A DNA stretch of 64,000 nt. It comes from Struthio camelus. Taxonomy: Eukaryota > Chordata > Aves > Struthioniformes > Struthionidae. A program made the position numbers and the translations under genes. The DNA lies in contig NC_090964.1 in NCBI RefSeq assembly GCF_040807025.1, positions 6,200,001 through 6,264,000 on the forward strand. The letters run 5' to 3'. Below, piece by piece: positions 47,311-57,878 of the stretch. The notes beneath the pieces were generated by a model, which made no database searches, was not told the origin of the DNA, and worked only from the letters and a program-made list of their open reading frames with translations. Positions within the stretch are counted from its first letter, which is position 1. The number at the start of each line of letters is the position of its first letter.

Positions 47311-48104
47311 GCAGCCCTTGCGCTCCAGCCAGTCCTTTGGCTTCCGCTTTCCCACGGGTGATGTCAGGGCTCGGGTCCCCGGCCCGCAGGGGGAACAATA
47401 ACGCGCCGCCCGCGCTGCTTCCCCAAACGCAGCCCCCGGGTCGGCGGGGGGCTCACCAGCCCCGGCCGTGCCCCCGGCAGCCTCGCCGAAAAAGAGATGG
47501 AGGGGATTTGCACCCTCTTACGATGCCCGCGGGGAAGAGCCGGGTGCAAGTGCCAGAGGGGCTTTGCCCGTGGCAGATAGGGGCTCAGCGGCGGGGGATC
47601 GCTCCCGCAGCCCGGCCAGCCCCAGACGCCAGCGTGGGGTGACACGGGCGCGCGGGGACGGGCCGGTCTCACCTGCGCCCTGGTGGAGACTTCTTCGTAG
47701 CGGGGGATCTCTGCCAGGACGCGGCCGGCTGCTCCCACCGGCTGCCAGGTGCCGGGGTGACGTCCCCGCCAAGGGGGCTGCCCCCCCCCCACCTTCTGCT
47801 CTGCTCAGCTGCCTGCTGGCATGTCTCGACTCTGCTAGTTCTCTGCGCCGCTGTGGTCCTGGAGGAGCAGCACAGGTAGGAAGGTAGAGGGGACCGGGTG
47901 GGTGTCTGCTGGGATGGGAGGCAGGGAGGGGACGGCAGGGGAGGGTGCAGCGGGCTCCCGGGGCTGCTGGGGGTAGGTGCCGGCTGGCGGAGGGGGCTGC
48001 AGGCCCTGCGGGTGTTCAGTGGGGCTGGATCGGGACCAGTCCCTCATCCACCTCCGCTGGGTGAGACCCAGAAAACTGGGGCCAGGGGGGTGCACAACGG
48101 GTTT

Positions 48105-48150
48105 TGGGTACCTGATCTCCATCTGTGCCTCGGTTTCCCCGTCTCCGGGG
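48105..48150 (-). repeat. MIR/CORE-SINE fragment
   Basis: 'ctgtgcctcggtttccccgt' is the reverse complement of the MIR core. Confidence 0.5.
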
Positions 48151-48523
48151 GGGCGGTGGTGGCAGCCTCCGGTTGCACCCGTCGCGGGGGGCCCTGCACT
48201 GTTTAATTCTTCTCTCTGGGAAGCAAACCAGCACAGAGGAAGGCGCAGCTGGGATAACTGGTAACAGTCCCACCATGCTACTGGTCCGGACTGGGACCTG
48301 GAGAGCCGGGCAGGTGTAGTGCTGTCCCTCCTCCTTTCCCCTGGCAGCACCGGGGTGCGAAGCCACCCGTGTCCCCCCCCGGTTTCCAACCAGAGCCAGA
48401 CCAGCGTCAGGCCCCGGGTGCCGGGTGCTGCCGAATTTCCCCCTGCCCTCCGCAACCCCCCTCCCGGCCCTTCCGCCCTCCCTCCTTCCCCCCGCCAGGC
48501 TCCCCCATGGCGGGGGGATGCAG

Positions 48524-48608
48524 TGATGTCACAGGGCAGGGAAGGGTGATGTCAAAGAGCACGGAAGGGTGATGTCACACGTTCCGGAGGCTTGGAACGA
48601 TGAGGTCA
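48524..48608 (+). promoter_or_regulatory. CATSPER4 promoter with triplicated CRE-like site
   Basis: TGATGTCA occurs three times at 48524, 48547 and 48570, exactly 23 bases apart and inside a longer shared unit, with a related TGAGGTCA at 48601. TGATGTCA differs from the cAMP-response element TGACGTCA by one CpG-to-TpG change and is bound by CREB/ATF/CREM-type factors. The array lies 40-140 bases before the candidate start codons. CREM drives many post-meiotic germ-cell genes, so testis-specific CREM control is a reasonable inference. No TATA box is evident. Confidence 0.6.
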
Positions 48609-48645
48609 CAGCAGCCCAGGTACCCTGGGGTGGGCCGGGGGGGGG

Positions 48646-51600
48646 ATGCCCGGCAGCGCCGAGATGGCCTCGCCACTGAAGAGCAGGCGGGTGAGGGGGT
48701 CCACGGCCGGCGGGCGCCCGCGGGCCAGGGCTTCGCCCGGGGCGGCGGGTGGGGTGGGGGGGGACGACAGAGCGGGGGGGTGTTCGGAGGGGCGGGAGGC
48801 GGCGCGGGGCTGCCAGGACCCAGCTGACGGCCTGTCCCCCGCCGCCGCCAGCACAACCAGGACGCGGCCGTGGAGTCGCAGCATTTGCCCATCAGCTACA
48901 GAGACGTGGTGCGCAGCGAGGTAGGGCAGGGGGCCGGCGGCGGCGGGGCGCTCCGCTCCGGGGAGGGGGTGCTCAGCCCGCCCCGGGCACCGCTCTCACC
49001 CTGCGTCCCGCCGCCAGGACCTCTGGGACCGGGAGGAACAGCTCTGCAACGTGCGCGCCGGTCGCTTCCTCGCCCACCCGGCTTTCAGGTTCGCCGTGGC
49101 CGGGCTGGTCATGGTCAACGCGGTGGTGATCGCCAGCCAGGCGATACCGCGGTTCAGGGCGGTGAGTTGGGCCGCCGGGCTGGCCGGCGGCGGCCCCTGC
49201 GCTCGGCGCTGTACGTGTGCCGTGTCCCTCCCCTCTCCTCTGGCCCTGGGCGGCCTTTCCTGTACATGTGTGACCCCCCCTCGCTCCCCCCCTCCCCGGG
49301 CACCTTCACCTGGTGGAGAGATGCCCCGGTGCTGCTCCTTCCCTGGGAGATTCATGCCCGGGGAGGACAGAGCGAGCTGGGGGGATCCCCGTGGACATAG
49401 CTGGTGGCGGCGTGACTCCATCTGTACTAGCCACCAGCGAATCCACAGAGCTCGCCTTCGCCGGGTCTGTCCCGTGGGGGACGGCTCCTTTTGGCATCCG
49501 TAGTCCCCCGGCATCAGGGTAACTTGCATTAGAAAAGACTTGTTGAGCTCCATCCACCTGGGAACGTCTGGGTCCTCGAAGCATCGCTGGAGGGAGAGGA
49601 AGGGGGGGAAGAGGCGAGACACCCCCCCCCCCCCGGTGCCATTTGTCCTCAGTTGCTGGTGGCATTTTTAACCCCCCCCACAGGCTGCAAACCCCAATGG
49701 GAGCAGCTAGAAATGGCAAAACAGCGCTGCTGGACCCAGCTGGGGTGGGAAAGCGGGGGGGGCGGTTTGGGCGACGAGATTTTATATTTTGCACCCCATG
49801 TGGGCCCTGCGCGAGAACCTGTGAGCGCGGAGCACAGCTCGTCCCCGCTCTGGCAGGTGAGCGACACGTGTCCCTCCCTCTCCCCGGGCCAGGACCGGCT
49901 CCCCCGCGATGCTCTTCAGTGCTTGTCTCTGTCCTCTCTCCAGATCTACTTTTTGCTGAGCACTGCCATAAACAACGTCGTGCTGGTCGTCCTCTTCTTT
50001 GAGGTCCTGCTCAACTGGTACAGAGGTTTCTGGCTCTACTGGAAGGTGAGCGAGCCCAGCCGGAGGCCTGCAGCATCCCTGTGTTCCCGCGGGCCCGCAT
50101 CCCTGCGTCCCTGCATCCCTGTGTCCCTGCATCCCTGTATCCCGTGGCCGCTCACACGTCCCCTCCTCGCTGCGGGCGTCCCAGCATCCAGCCGGCCCGT
50201 GCGCGCTCCCACCTCTGCCACGGGTCTCCGGAAGCCCTCGCTGCTGCTTGGGAGGACAGAGAAACTGAGGCAGGGCGAGGGGACAGGGATGCGGCCCTGG
50301 GCCCAGCAGGGCTGAGCCGGGCTCTCCCAGCTGCGGCTCGATGCTGCCGTCTCCAGGGGAAGAGGAGGAAGAGGCCGCGTTTAAAAACCGGCTCTGTGGC
50401 CGCACGGTTGAAGCGTCGCGTGCTTTTATCACGGTTAACGCGGCAAAAAGCTGGACTCCTGGGCCCTGTTCTCATGCCCCTGTGCTGTCCAGGGGCTGGT
50501 GACGTCCCCTCTGGGGCTTGCCCTCCCCAGGAGAGACCAGGACCTTCCCCAGGGCCACCAGCCCCCGTGGGCAGATGCTTGGCTGCTGGACCGCTGTAGC
50601 CGATGGCTAGTAGCCCTGCTCGCCCAGTGGCCCACGACCTGCTGGATGAGCCCCCTCCAGCCCAGGCCTGACCCCCTGGGCCATGAGGCAGACCCACTGG
50701 GGGGCAAATCGACTATTTGCAGCCCCCTCTGCTGATCCCCGCTGTGGATATTGCTGGAGGAGGTTGAACCGTGGGGGAAGAAACGGCTCAGGTCATTTGG
50801 GGTCCTGCTCCTGCTCCTTTGGGTGTTTTTTTTGGGGGGGGCAGGTCCCTGTGGCTGCAGCCAGCGATTCAGACCCACCTGCCCTTTGCGCACGGTGCTG
50901 CACAACCGTGGAGTTCAGGCCCCTCTTCCTCTCCCCACAGGATGGCTGGAACATCTTCAACTTTTTCATCATGGTCTACCTGCTCATCGGGCCCCTCATC
51001 CCCCAGCTCAATGACCAGAAGATTTTCCACATCCTGAGGTGAGCGAGGGAAGGGGGCAGACTCCCCTAAAGCCTCCAGCTTCCCCGGTTTGGCCTGAACT
51101 GGCGCCTTGCTTCCCCGAGACGGGGTGCCTCTGTCCTGTCCACTGCTGTGCCAGATCCCGGATGTGCACTGAGGAGAAGTGAGGTCCCTTCTCCCTGGGC
51201 AGCCAGGGGAGTGTGGGGAAACTGAGGCATGGGGGAGGGATTTGCCCAAAGCCAGCAACGAGCCAAGGAAGCCCCACAACTTCTAAATTCCCTTGTTTGG
51301 ACACGCAGCATCAGCTGTGACGCTCCTTTTCCACTGAGGCTGCAAGCCAGAGATGCTGAGGAGGATGTCCTCTCATCTCTTGCTCTTCACTGTCACTTTT
51401 TTGAGCTGGTTTGGGGAGCCCCACTGGCAGTGCAGAACCTCCCCCAAACCCTCACAGAAGAGGCAGGGAGGGAACCCAGGCGTCCTGGCTCTTTCCTCCC
51501 CCCACCATCAGCGAGGCGACGGGAGCTCTCACCTTGCCCCAGGGTGATGAGGCTGCTGCAGGTCTGCATGCTGGTCAAGGGGCTGGCGAGGATGATTCGG

Positions 51601-54600
51601 GTGATCTTCAAGGCCATCCCCAACCTACTCAACATCATGTTCCTGCTCTTTATCCTCATGCTGGTAAGCTGCCTGCTTCCCCAAGGAAATGCCCACCCGG
51701 CAGTGGGTGTGGGAGCAGGCAGGTGAGTGTTAGCCCAGGGCCCTCTGGGAAGCACCTTGGCCTTGGCCAATGGGATCCAGTGTTGACTGAGCTCTGGGCC
51801 CCATGACCGGTGTGCTTGGCAAAACCCTCCTCATGTCAGGCTAATCAAGGAGTATAACCACCCTCCACCTTCTCCCTTGCCCTTGTCTTGCGCTAGGGCT
51901 GCGGGTTGGAAGATGCTGAGCATCCTTCCCGGCGTAGCCTGGCAAGGGGATGGTGGAGGTGGGACCCCACTATTGCTGTCTCTTTGCAGGTCTTCTCAAT
52001 GCTTGGTGTCATCCTCTTTGGCAACATTGTCCCAGCCCACTTTGGCAACCTGGGGAAGGCCCTGTATTCGCTCTTTGTCTGCATCACACAGGATGGCTGG
52101 CTGAACATCTACCAGGCCTTCGAGTGAGTGAGCAAGCCCTGATCCCTTTGCAGGGCTCTCAGCCATCAGAGCCACTGCAAGGGGTGGACAGGAAGCCCTG
52201 GACATGGGCTCTGGGCTGGGGCAGAGCTGGGGTCCCCCCTTACCCTGGGGAAAGAGGGAGGACTGGGTGGGATGTGGGTATGTGGAGGTAAAGTGAGGGC
52301 TCCTTTTCCATGGATGCTGAGAGAGACTCCATGCTTGGACAGTTGCCAGCACCACCCCTGAACCAGATTATCCCTGTTCCCGGCAGGAAAGAAGGGCACG
52401 CTGTGAAAATAGGAGGTGCCATTTACTTCCTAATCTTCCTCACGGGCGGGACCTTCATCTGTGCCAACCTGCTGGTGGCCGTGGTGATGTCGAGTCTGGA
52501 GGAATCTTTGATCGCCCATGAAAAGGAGGAGGAGAAGGAGCGGGTGGCCAGCCTGGCTGCTCAGCCCAGCCTGGAGGTAAGCTGGCCATGGGGCCAGGTG
52601 CCCAGGGCAGGCCGGCTCTGTGGGCATCCTCAGCCAAGGATGGGGCTAGTATGGGCAGAAAACATGCATCAAAACCACCCTGGAAGGACCGCGTTTTGGT
52701 GGTTCCCTATAAAAAGATCTCCCTGGGCAGCCAAACTAGGGAGCTGTAGTCAGGGTTGCCTCCCATGCCCAATCTCTCCCTAAGGGGAGCTCCTCCACCC
52801 GACTGTCCCCATCCTGTTCTTCTCGTCTTCTCCAAGAGCAGGGAGTGTGGGAACACCCTGGGCACCACTTTGCAGTGCATGATCATTTATTTTGGAGCCT
52901 CTGTGGGATATGAGGGAAAATTTCCCCTGCTCAAAGGGAGCTTTGATCCCCCATGGGCTAGCTTGGAGGCACATCCAGCCCCAACACGATTTCTCATATG
53001 TCAGAGGGCAGGGTGGGAGTGGGGATTTGGGGTTGATGGTTGTCTCCCTCTCTGGGGGACACTGAGATGAGAGGTGTGGTTTGGGAGGAAGAAAGGTGCA
53101 TTGCCAGGGGGAGACATGGTCCTTCAGGGAGCTGAGGTGTACTGAGAGGAGAAGGCTTCAGACTGTAGTTCCCATGGGGCTGTGTCCCAGGAGGAGAAAC
53201 ACTCTTAAGTGTTGAATTCACTGCACCTGAGGGACCAGCTGATGGAGCAAAGCTGCTGGGACCAGACAGATTGCACTTCTGTCTTACCGTCATTGGTTCA
53301 TTTGTTCCTCCCCAGCCAAAAACTAGGAGAATTTTAGTAAAATGGAGGTTTCTTATGCAAAACGTCAGTGGGAAAAGGGGAGAAGGGGAAAAAGTGAATT
53401 TTTTCAAAATAGTTTGCAGCTGGCTTTAGTTGTAACTGCACTTTGCACCTGCCATCAGCATTTGAAGGCCTGGATTTTTGTCTCCATTGTGCTGGACCCC
53501 AGGCTTGGGTTAATGACAACAGAGGGAGGGCTGGTCCTTGCATGCAGCCCATCAGGTGTGTAAGGACCTCCTGGGTGGGTGCTTCCCCTGGCAAAGGTGA
53601 GCGGATGTGGCTGCATTGACGTGCTTAACCCTTTCAGCTGGTCAGCAGGGATGTTGGCATGGACTCTGAGCTCAGCCTGACACACCCGAAAGCAGTGATG
53701 TGGGACAAGGCCTCTGTGCACAACTTCCAGGAGCCGTTCACCTACAACAGCCTGGTCAACATGAGAAAGAAGGCCTTTGATGATTTCTGTCCCCTCTTGC
53801 AATCTATCCAGGAGAACCTCAGACACTACAAGGAGATCCGTGAAGAGCTCAACACGTGAGGCCAACTACAAAACTCCTTCCTCTTTGCTGGCTTGGTCAT
53901 AGGCTGGATTAGGTAGAATCAGCCCATTTACACATGGCCAAGGCAAAATAACCCCCTTTCCAGGGAGATCTGTCCCAGAGAGGCTTTCTTTTCAGTTGTG
54001 GGTAGAAGCTGACAGCTGCCACCTATCTGGACAGGGAGATACCACCCTTCAGGTTCTGGCACAGCAGAGGACTTTATTGGTGGAAAGCCATGGCTATAAA
54101 GTCTGGAGAAGGCCTTTTCTGCAGGTGTTAGGTAATACAGCTCTTGTCTAGAAGGAGAAAACTGGAGAGAGGTTGTCCTCTTGGGTGAAGTCCATGGCCT
54201 TGCTGTCTGTCTGGGTGGACAGTGGTCAGAGACATCATTTCTGCTAGGAAACCTAAGACTACCTCGAGTCTTCCATTGGGTGAAACCACCCACCAGCCTC
54301 CATGCGTGGTGGTCATTTTGGACACTTCTCCATTGATGGAGACCTCCCAGCTCCTGTCATGCACCTGCCCATGGGTACCAGCCTTTCTCTTCTGTCACTG
54401 AGCTGATTTCACATCTCCATCGCCACCACCCCACGTGATTCATGGGACGTGGCCACTCTATAGAGGAAAGCTGTAGGCTGGAGGGTGGTGGAGCAGAGCT
54501 TCTGGGCTAGCAGATCTTGGGGGCTGTAGCATGAACAGGAAAAGCAAGAGATGCCCCCTCTTCTCATGGTAGCATTTCAAAGGGCAGATCCCTCCAGCCA

Positions 54601-55982
54601 AGGGAAAGCCTTTTCTCCCATGAATTTCAGTGAGGTCAGGCTTCAGTCGTCTGCTGGCTGCAGCATCACTTGTGTCCGCACTGTAGGCTCAAACATGCTT
54701 CACACACATCCGCCAGCCACATGAGAGTGGCCACAGCACAGGCTGAGCACTACTGTTGGTAGCTGAGCAACATCTGGTTGCCTGGGCAGTAGCACGCTTC
54801 GTCCTTCAGACTTCACCAACGAATCCTTCACCCTGGGCCAAGACTCAGAGCATCCTGGTGCTGTCCTCTTCCCAGCTTGGCCTAGGCTGGCTTCTTGTCA
54901 AGCTGGCTGCGATGCTCTCGTACCTCCTTCCTGGGGAGGGCTGGCTTGCAGGGAAGAGAGAGTTGGATGGTGGGACTGACGAGTGATGGGCTCGCTGATA
55001 GGTGATGGGCTGTGGCAGAGGCAGAAGGTGGACGTAGTCATTGGGGGAAGCTCGCTGCTAATTCCTCCCTTGGTTGTGCCTCCCAGGATAGTCGAGGAGG
55101 TGAGGTCCATTGAATTCAACCACGCACAAGAGCAAGACCTGATTCTGCGGAACCTCCTGAATAGCTTGGATAACCCTCAGTCCAGCCATCGGTGAGGTGT
55201 GGGGACGTGCTCTCCACTCTTGTCACACTGGGGGAGGTAGGGGCTAGGTCTGCCATCCGCAGCCCGCCGAGGCTGGGCCCTCCGTGCTCTCGACCAGCAC
55301 CACACCAGCCCTGTCCCTGGACAGAGGCATCACTCCACTGAAGGCAGCCAAAGGCAGTGGGACGACACTCATTTATCCACCCCGTAAGGCACTGCATCGT
55401 CTCTGTGTGCTGAAACGGAGACAGCAGTTGCCTTCTCCCTGTAGGTGAGAGAAAAAGGTCTGTTGTGGACTGAGCTGCCAAGCGCAGCTGAGCTCCTGGC
55501 TTTCAGACACAGCACCCAGCTGGGCCCGCAGGGTTTACTGCTCATGCTGAGTTGCGCTACGAGGCTTTTCATTTGGCCTCAACCCTCCTGGCCCTGCTTG
55601 AGAGCTAGGGGAAGTGAGGCATGGCTCAGTGCTGAGGTTGTAGGAAGGGGAAAAGTTTTTGCACAGTTACAGGCAAAAATTTGTCCTGAGTCAGGGGCCA
55701 CTGGCAAATTTTTGGGTGTCTCCCAAACTAAGTTAGGACCTGGAAGCCCAGCTTGACTGGGACCTGATGCCTGTCTCTGTGTCCCCTCGCTGGGCACCTT
55801 GCACATCAGAAGCCGTGGTGCTGGCATGTGTGAGTGTCTGTCCGTGTGTGTCTTCCAGGAGGTCTCTTTACAGCAAACTCCATCTCCACACCCAAACGCC
55901 CCTCGTCCCCAGCCTGGATGTGGCACCGTCTCATGCTAGAGTAGGGCAAACTGGAAGGGGACCAAGGCCTCAGCAGGATTAA
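48646..55982 (+). CDS. CATSPER4: Cation channel sperm-associated protein 4
   Basis: Pore-forming alpha subunit of the CatSper calcium channel of the sperm flagellum. Exons: 48646-48690, 48852-48920, 49018-49161, 49944-50045, 50941-51038, 51543-51663, 51990-52123, 52387-52576, 53638-53855, 55087-55191 and 55859-55982. All are GT-AG with consistent phases, giving about 449 residues (human 472). S1 is at about 57-80, S2 88-112, S3 from DGWNIFNF (121), S4 about 150-175 with spaced Arg/Lys, S5 178-207. The pore filter TQDGW is at 226-230 and S6 at 246-272. A C-terminal coiled-coil segment (QENLRHYKEIREEL, then IVEEVRSIEFN) matches CatSper4 best. Alternative starts are 48646 and 48664 (better Kozak). 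The final exon is the least certain: see 56164. The channel works only with CatSper1-3 and auxiliary subunits, which are not in this window. Confidence 0.92.
50081..50150. repeat. Short tandem repeat, gcatccctg-type
   Basis: Imperfect repeats of 'gcatccctgtgtccct' in CATSPER4 intron 4. Confidence 0.7.
51185..51300 (+). repeat. MIR copy in CATSPER4 intron 5
   Basis: 'tgtggggaaactgaggcatg' is followed by 'gatttgcccaaagccagcaa', in the order and spacing of MIR (core, then CTTGCCCAAGGTCACACAGC). One of the clearest MIR copies here. Confidence 0.7.
51460..51505 (+). repeat. MIR 3' fragment
   Basis: 'gggaacccaggcgtcctggc' matches the MIR 3' block; probably the tail of the copy starting at 51185 or of a neighbour. 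Confidence 0.55.
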
Positions 55983-56163
55983 ATTGTGGCTCAGCCCTGT
56001 GGCTGTGGAGACCTTGTACTGGTCCCAGTAGGTCCCTGAGCTCCCCTCACCCAGAGATTTGCCACTGCCTTAGTGCTTTCTGCCACCGCTGCATCCCAAA
56101 ATACTCCAGCAGCCAAAGTGGGCATCTTTCACACGGCCCTCCTTTCTCCCTTTCCTTCTCCAG

Positions 56164-56280
56164 GCAAACGTGATTGACCCCGAGGACATGCAGGACAGGC
56201 TGTGCCGCAAAGGGGCCGTGAAGACGGGCTGGCTGAGAGCCCCACGCCAGGTGTACCAGCCTGCACCCTTCCCGCCGTAG
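56164..56280 (+). CDS. CATSPER4: Alternative or additional last exon of CATSPER4
   Basis: A good acceptor (ccttctccag) precedes a 38-codon open frame with a normal amino-acid mix (begins ANVIDPEDMQ, ends QPAPFPP, then TAG). It is in phase only if exon 11 ends early at 55940, where 'aga/gtaggg' offers a donor; joined directly to exon 10 it would stop after three codons. So two ends are possible: exon 11 reading through to 55982, or exon 11 (55859-55940) plus this exon. The C-termini of CatSper4 proteins are not conserved, so homology does not decide. Confidence 0.35.
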   Translation, partial: ANVIDPEDMQDRLCRKGAVKTGWLRAPRQVYQPAPFPP

Positions 56281-57150
56281 CCACCCCGAGCCGCTGGGGA
56301 GCACGGTGCAGACCTGTCCCCAGCCCAGAGCGCACAGCCCGGAGGACAGGACGTGACGGTGTAGGAAAGGAGAAGAGGTGCCCAGCTCCAAGGGCAGCAT
56401 GTCCTTCTGTCCCAGGCCCCCCGTGTGAGATGCCAGGATGGATGGAGGATGCAGAACGGCACCAGGGCAGGTTGGGCTTTTGCTTGCAGAGGGGCACAAT
56501 CCCCTTTCCGGCAGCAGGCAATGACGTAGCGACCTGTGTCCCAGAGGAGGCTGGGAGAGGATCAGAGAAGGCAAATCCATCGCCCTGTCCTGAGAGATGT
56601 CCCTGGCTGCTGAGCCTTTCTCCAGGACAGCCTGGCTGGACACTGCAAGCTCCCTCCCTGCTGGGACGTAGCGGGGCGATTAGGGTGAAAACGTAGAGCT
56701 TTGGGATCTTGGGGCCAAACCCTCTCATGCCCGAGTCGCTCTCGAGCCCGCTGCCCGTCGCGCAGCTCCGTCCCTGGCTGCGGAGGGCGTTTGCTGCCAG
56801 ACAGGATTTGAGTAGAGGGCTCCGAACTGTTTTTCTCCCAAACGGATGCAAACCCCAGCTGGCCCTGACAGTAACCCTGCAGTTCTCCACAACCTACCGG
56901 ACATCAGATAAATTTGGGTGTGTGTGTGTTGGGGGAGGGGGGTGTATTATTTGGGGAGGGGGGGAGCTGCAGCCCACAGGCTGCAGCTGTGGGGCTTTCC
57001 TTGCCAAAAAATAAACCCGAATCCCAGTCGCGGTTGCAGTCACAGTCGCCGTCCCAGTAATCACCAGCAAGGCCCCGGCCCCAGCCCGGAGGGGGTCCAA
57101 TCTGCCCCGCCACCGCCACCGCCACCGCGCTTTAGCAGGAGCAGGTGGTG
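56281..57150. other. CATSPER4-E2F2 intergenic gap
   Basis: About 0.9 kb with no recognised exon. It contains a T/G-rich 'tgtgtgtgtgttggggg' stretch (56918-56934), an AATAAA at about 57009-57014 that could serve a long CATSPER4 3'UTR, and short GTCGC-like repeats (57020-57060). Confidence 0.45.
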
Positions 57151-57154
57151 CCAA

Positions 57155-57360
57155 GGAGGCCCCGCCCCATGATTTGCATACGGAGCCCCGCCCCTCGCGG
57201 CGCGGCGCGCTGCCCCCTTACCACCACCCCCCCCACCCCGCCGCCGCCGCCGCCGCGCGGCTACACTGTATCCAGCGGGGCGGGCGGATGCGGCGGGGGC
57301 CAATCAGTGCGCGGCGTTTTCCGCGGGAAATCCGAATTTCGCGGCACGTCGTTTGGCGCT
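57155..57360 (+). promoter_or_regulatory. E2F2 promoter with three E2F motifs
   Basis: In order: GC box, octamer ATTTGCAT (57172-57179), GC box, a CpG-dense (CCG)n stretch, CCAAT (57300-57304), then E2F-type sites TTTTCCGCGGGAAA (57317-57330, nearly palindromic), TTTCGCGG (57337-57344) and TTTGGCGC (57352-57359). Spaced E2F sites next to CCAAT are the hallmark of G1/S genes, and E2F1 and E2F2 are known to be regulated by E2F sites in their own promoters. Confidence 0.8.
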
Positions 57361-57777
57361 TAAAAAAAAAAAAAAAAAAAAAAGAGCGAGCGAGAGCGAG
57401 AGTGAAAGGGAAAGAAGGAAGGGGAGGAAGAAAGAAAGAAAAGAAAGACGCGACCGAGCAGGGGAAAGAGCCGGGGCCGGGGCCGGCCCGCTGCGGAGCC
57501 GCCGGCGGGGCCCGGACCGCCCCGGCCTCCATCCGGTTCGAGCGCGGACGGCCGCCGGGGGCGACTTTTAGGGCGAAACGCGCCTTTTTAGCGGGGTTTT
57601 GCTGGCCGTGCCCCCCTCCTCCTCCTCTCCCGGTGTTGTAGCCGCCGCTGCAGCTTTTAAGCGCTTTCTTCAGTTTTTTTCGGAGTTCCGGCCGCTGTCA
57701 GGGCCCCGCGGATCCCTCTGGCGGCTGCAGGCGGGCAGCTCCCCCTAATCTCCCCTCTCCCCCCCCCCCTCCCCAAA

Positions 57778-57798
57778 ATGCTGCCCCTGCGCTTGTGA
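57778..57798 (+). promoter_or_regulatory. Upstream ORF in the E2F2 5' leader
   Basis: ATG in a favourable context (A at -3) followed by five codons and TGA (MLPLRL). It ends 80 bases before the E2F2 start, so reinitiation is possible. It can matter only if transcription starts upstream, as the promoter motifs suggest. Confidence 0.4.
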
Positions 57799-57878
57799 CC
57801 TGCCCTTGCGCTGCAAAGCCGAGCTGCGTGCCGGCCCCCTCCCCCGGGCCAGCTGGGCTTCTCGGAAAGGACTTTGCA

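Larger units (their letters stand above)
42521..48500. other. ID3-CATSPER4 spacer
   Basis: No recognised coding exon. It contains the MEF2-like, homeodomain-like and palindromic motifs listed separately, a large CA/CG-rich tract and several MIR scraps (44285-44322, 46710-46735, 47205-47310, 48105-48150). Long open frames around 43-45 kb and 46.5-47.8 kb are multi-frame GC shadows. Confidence 0.4.
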
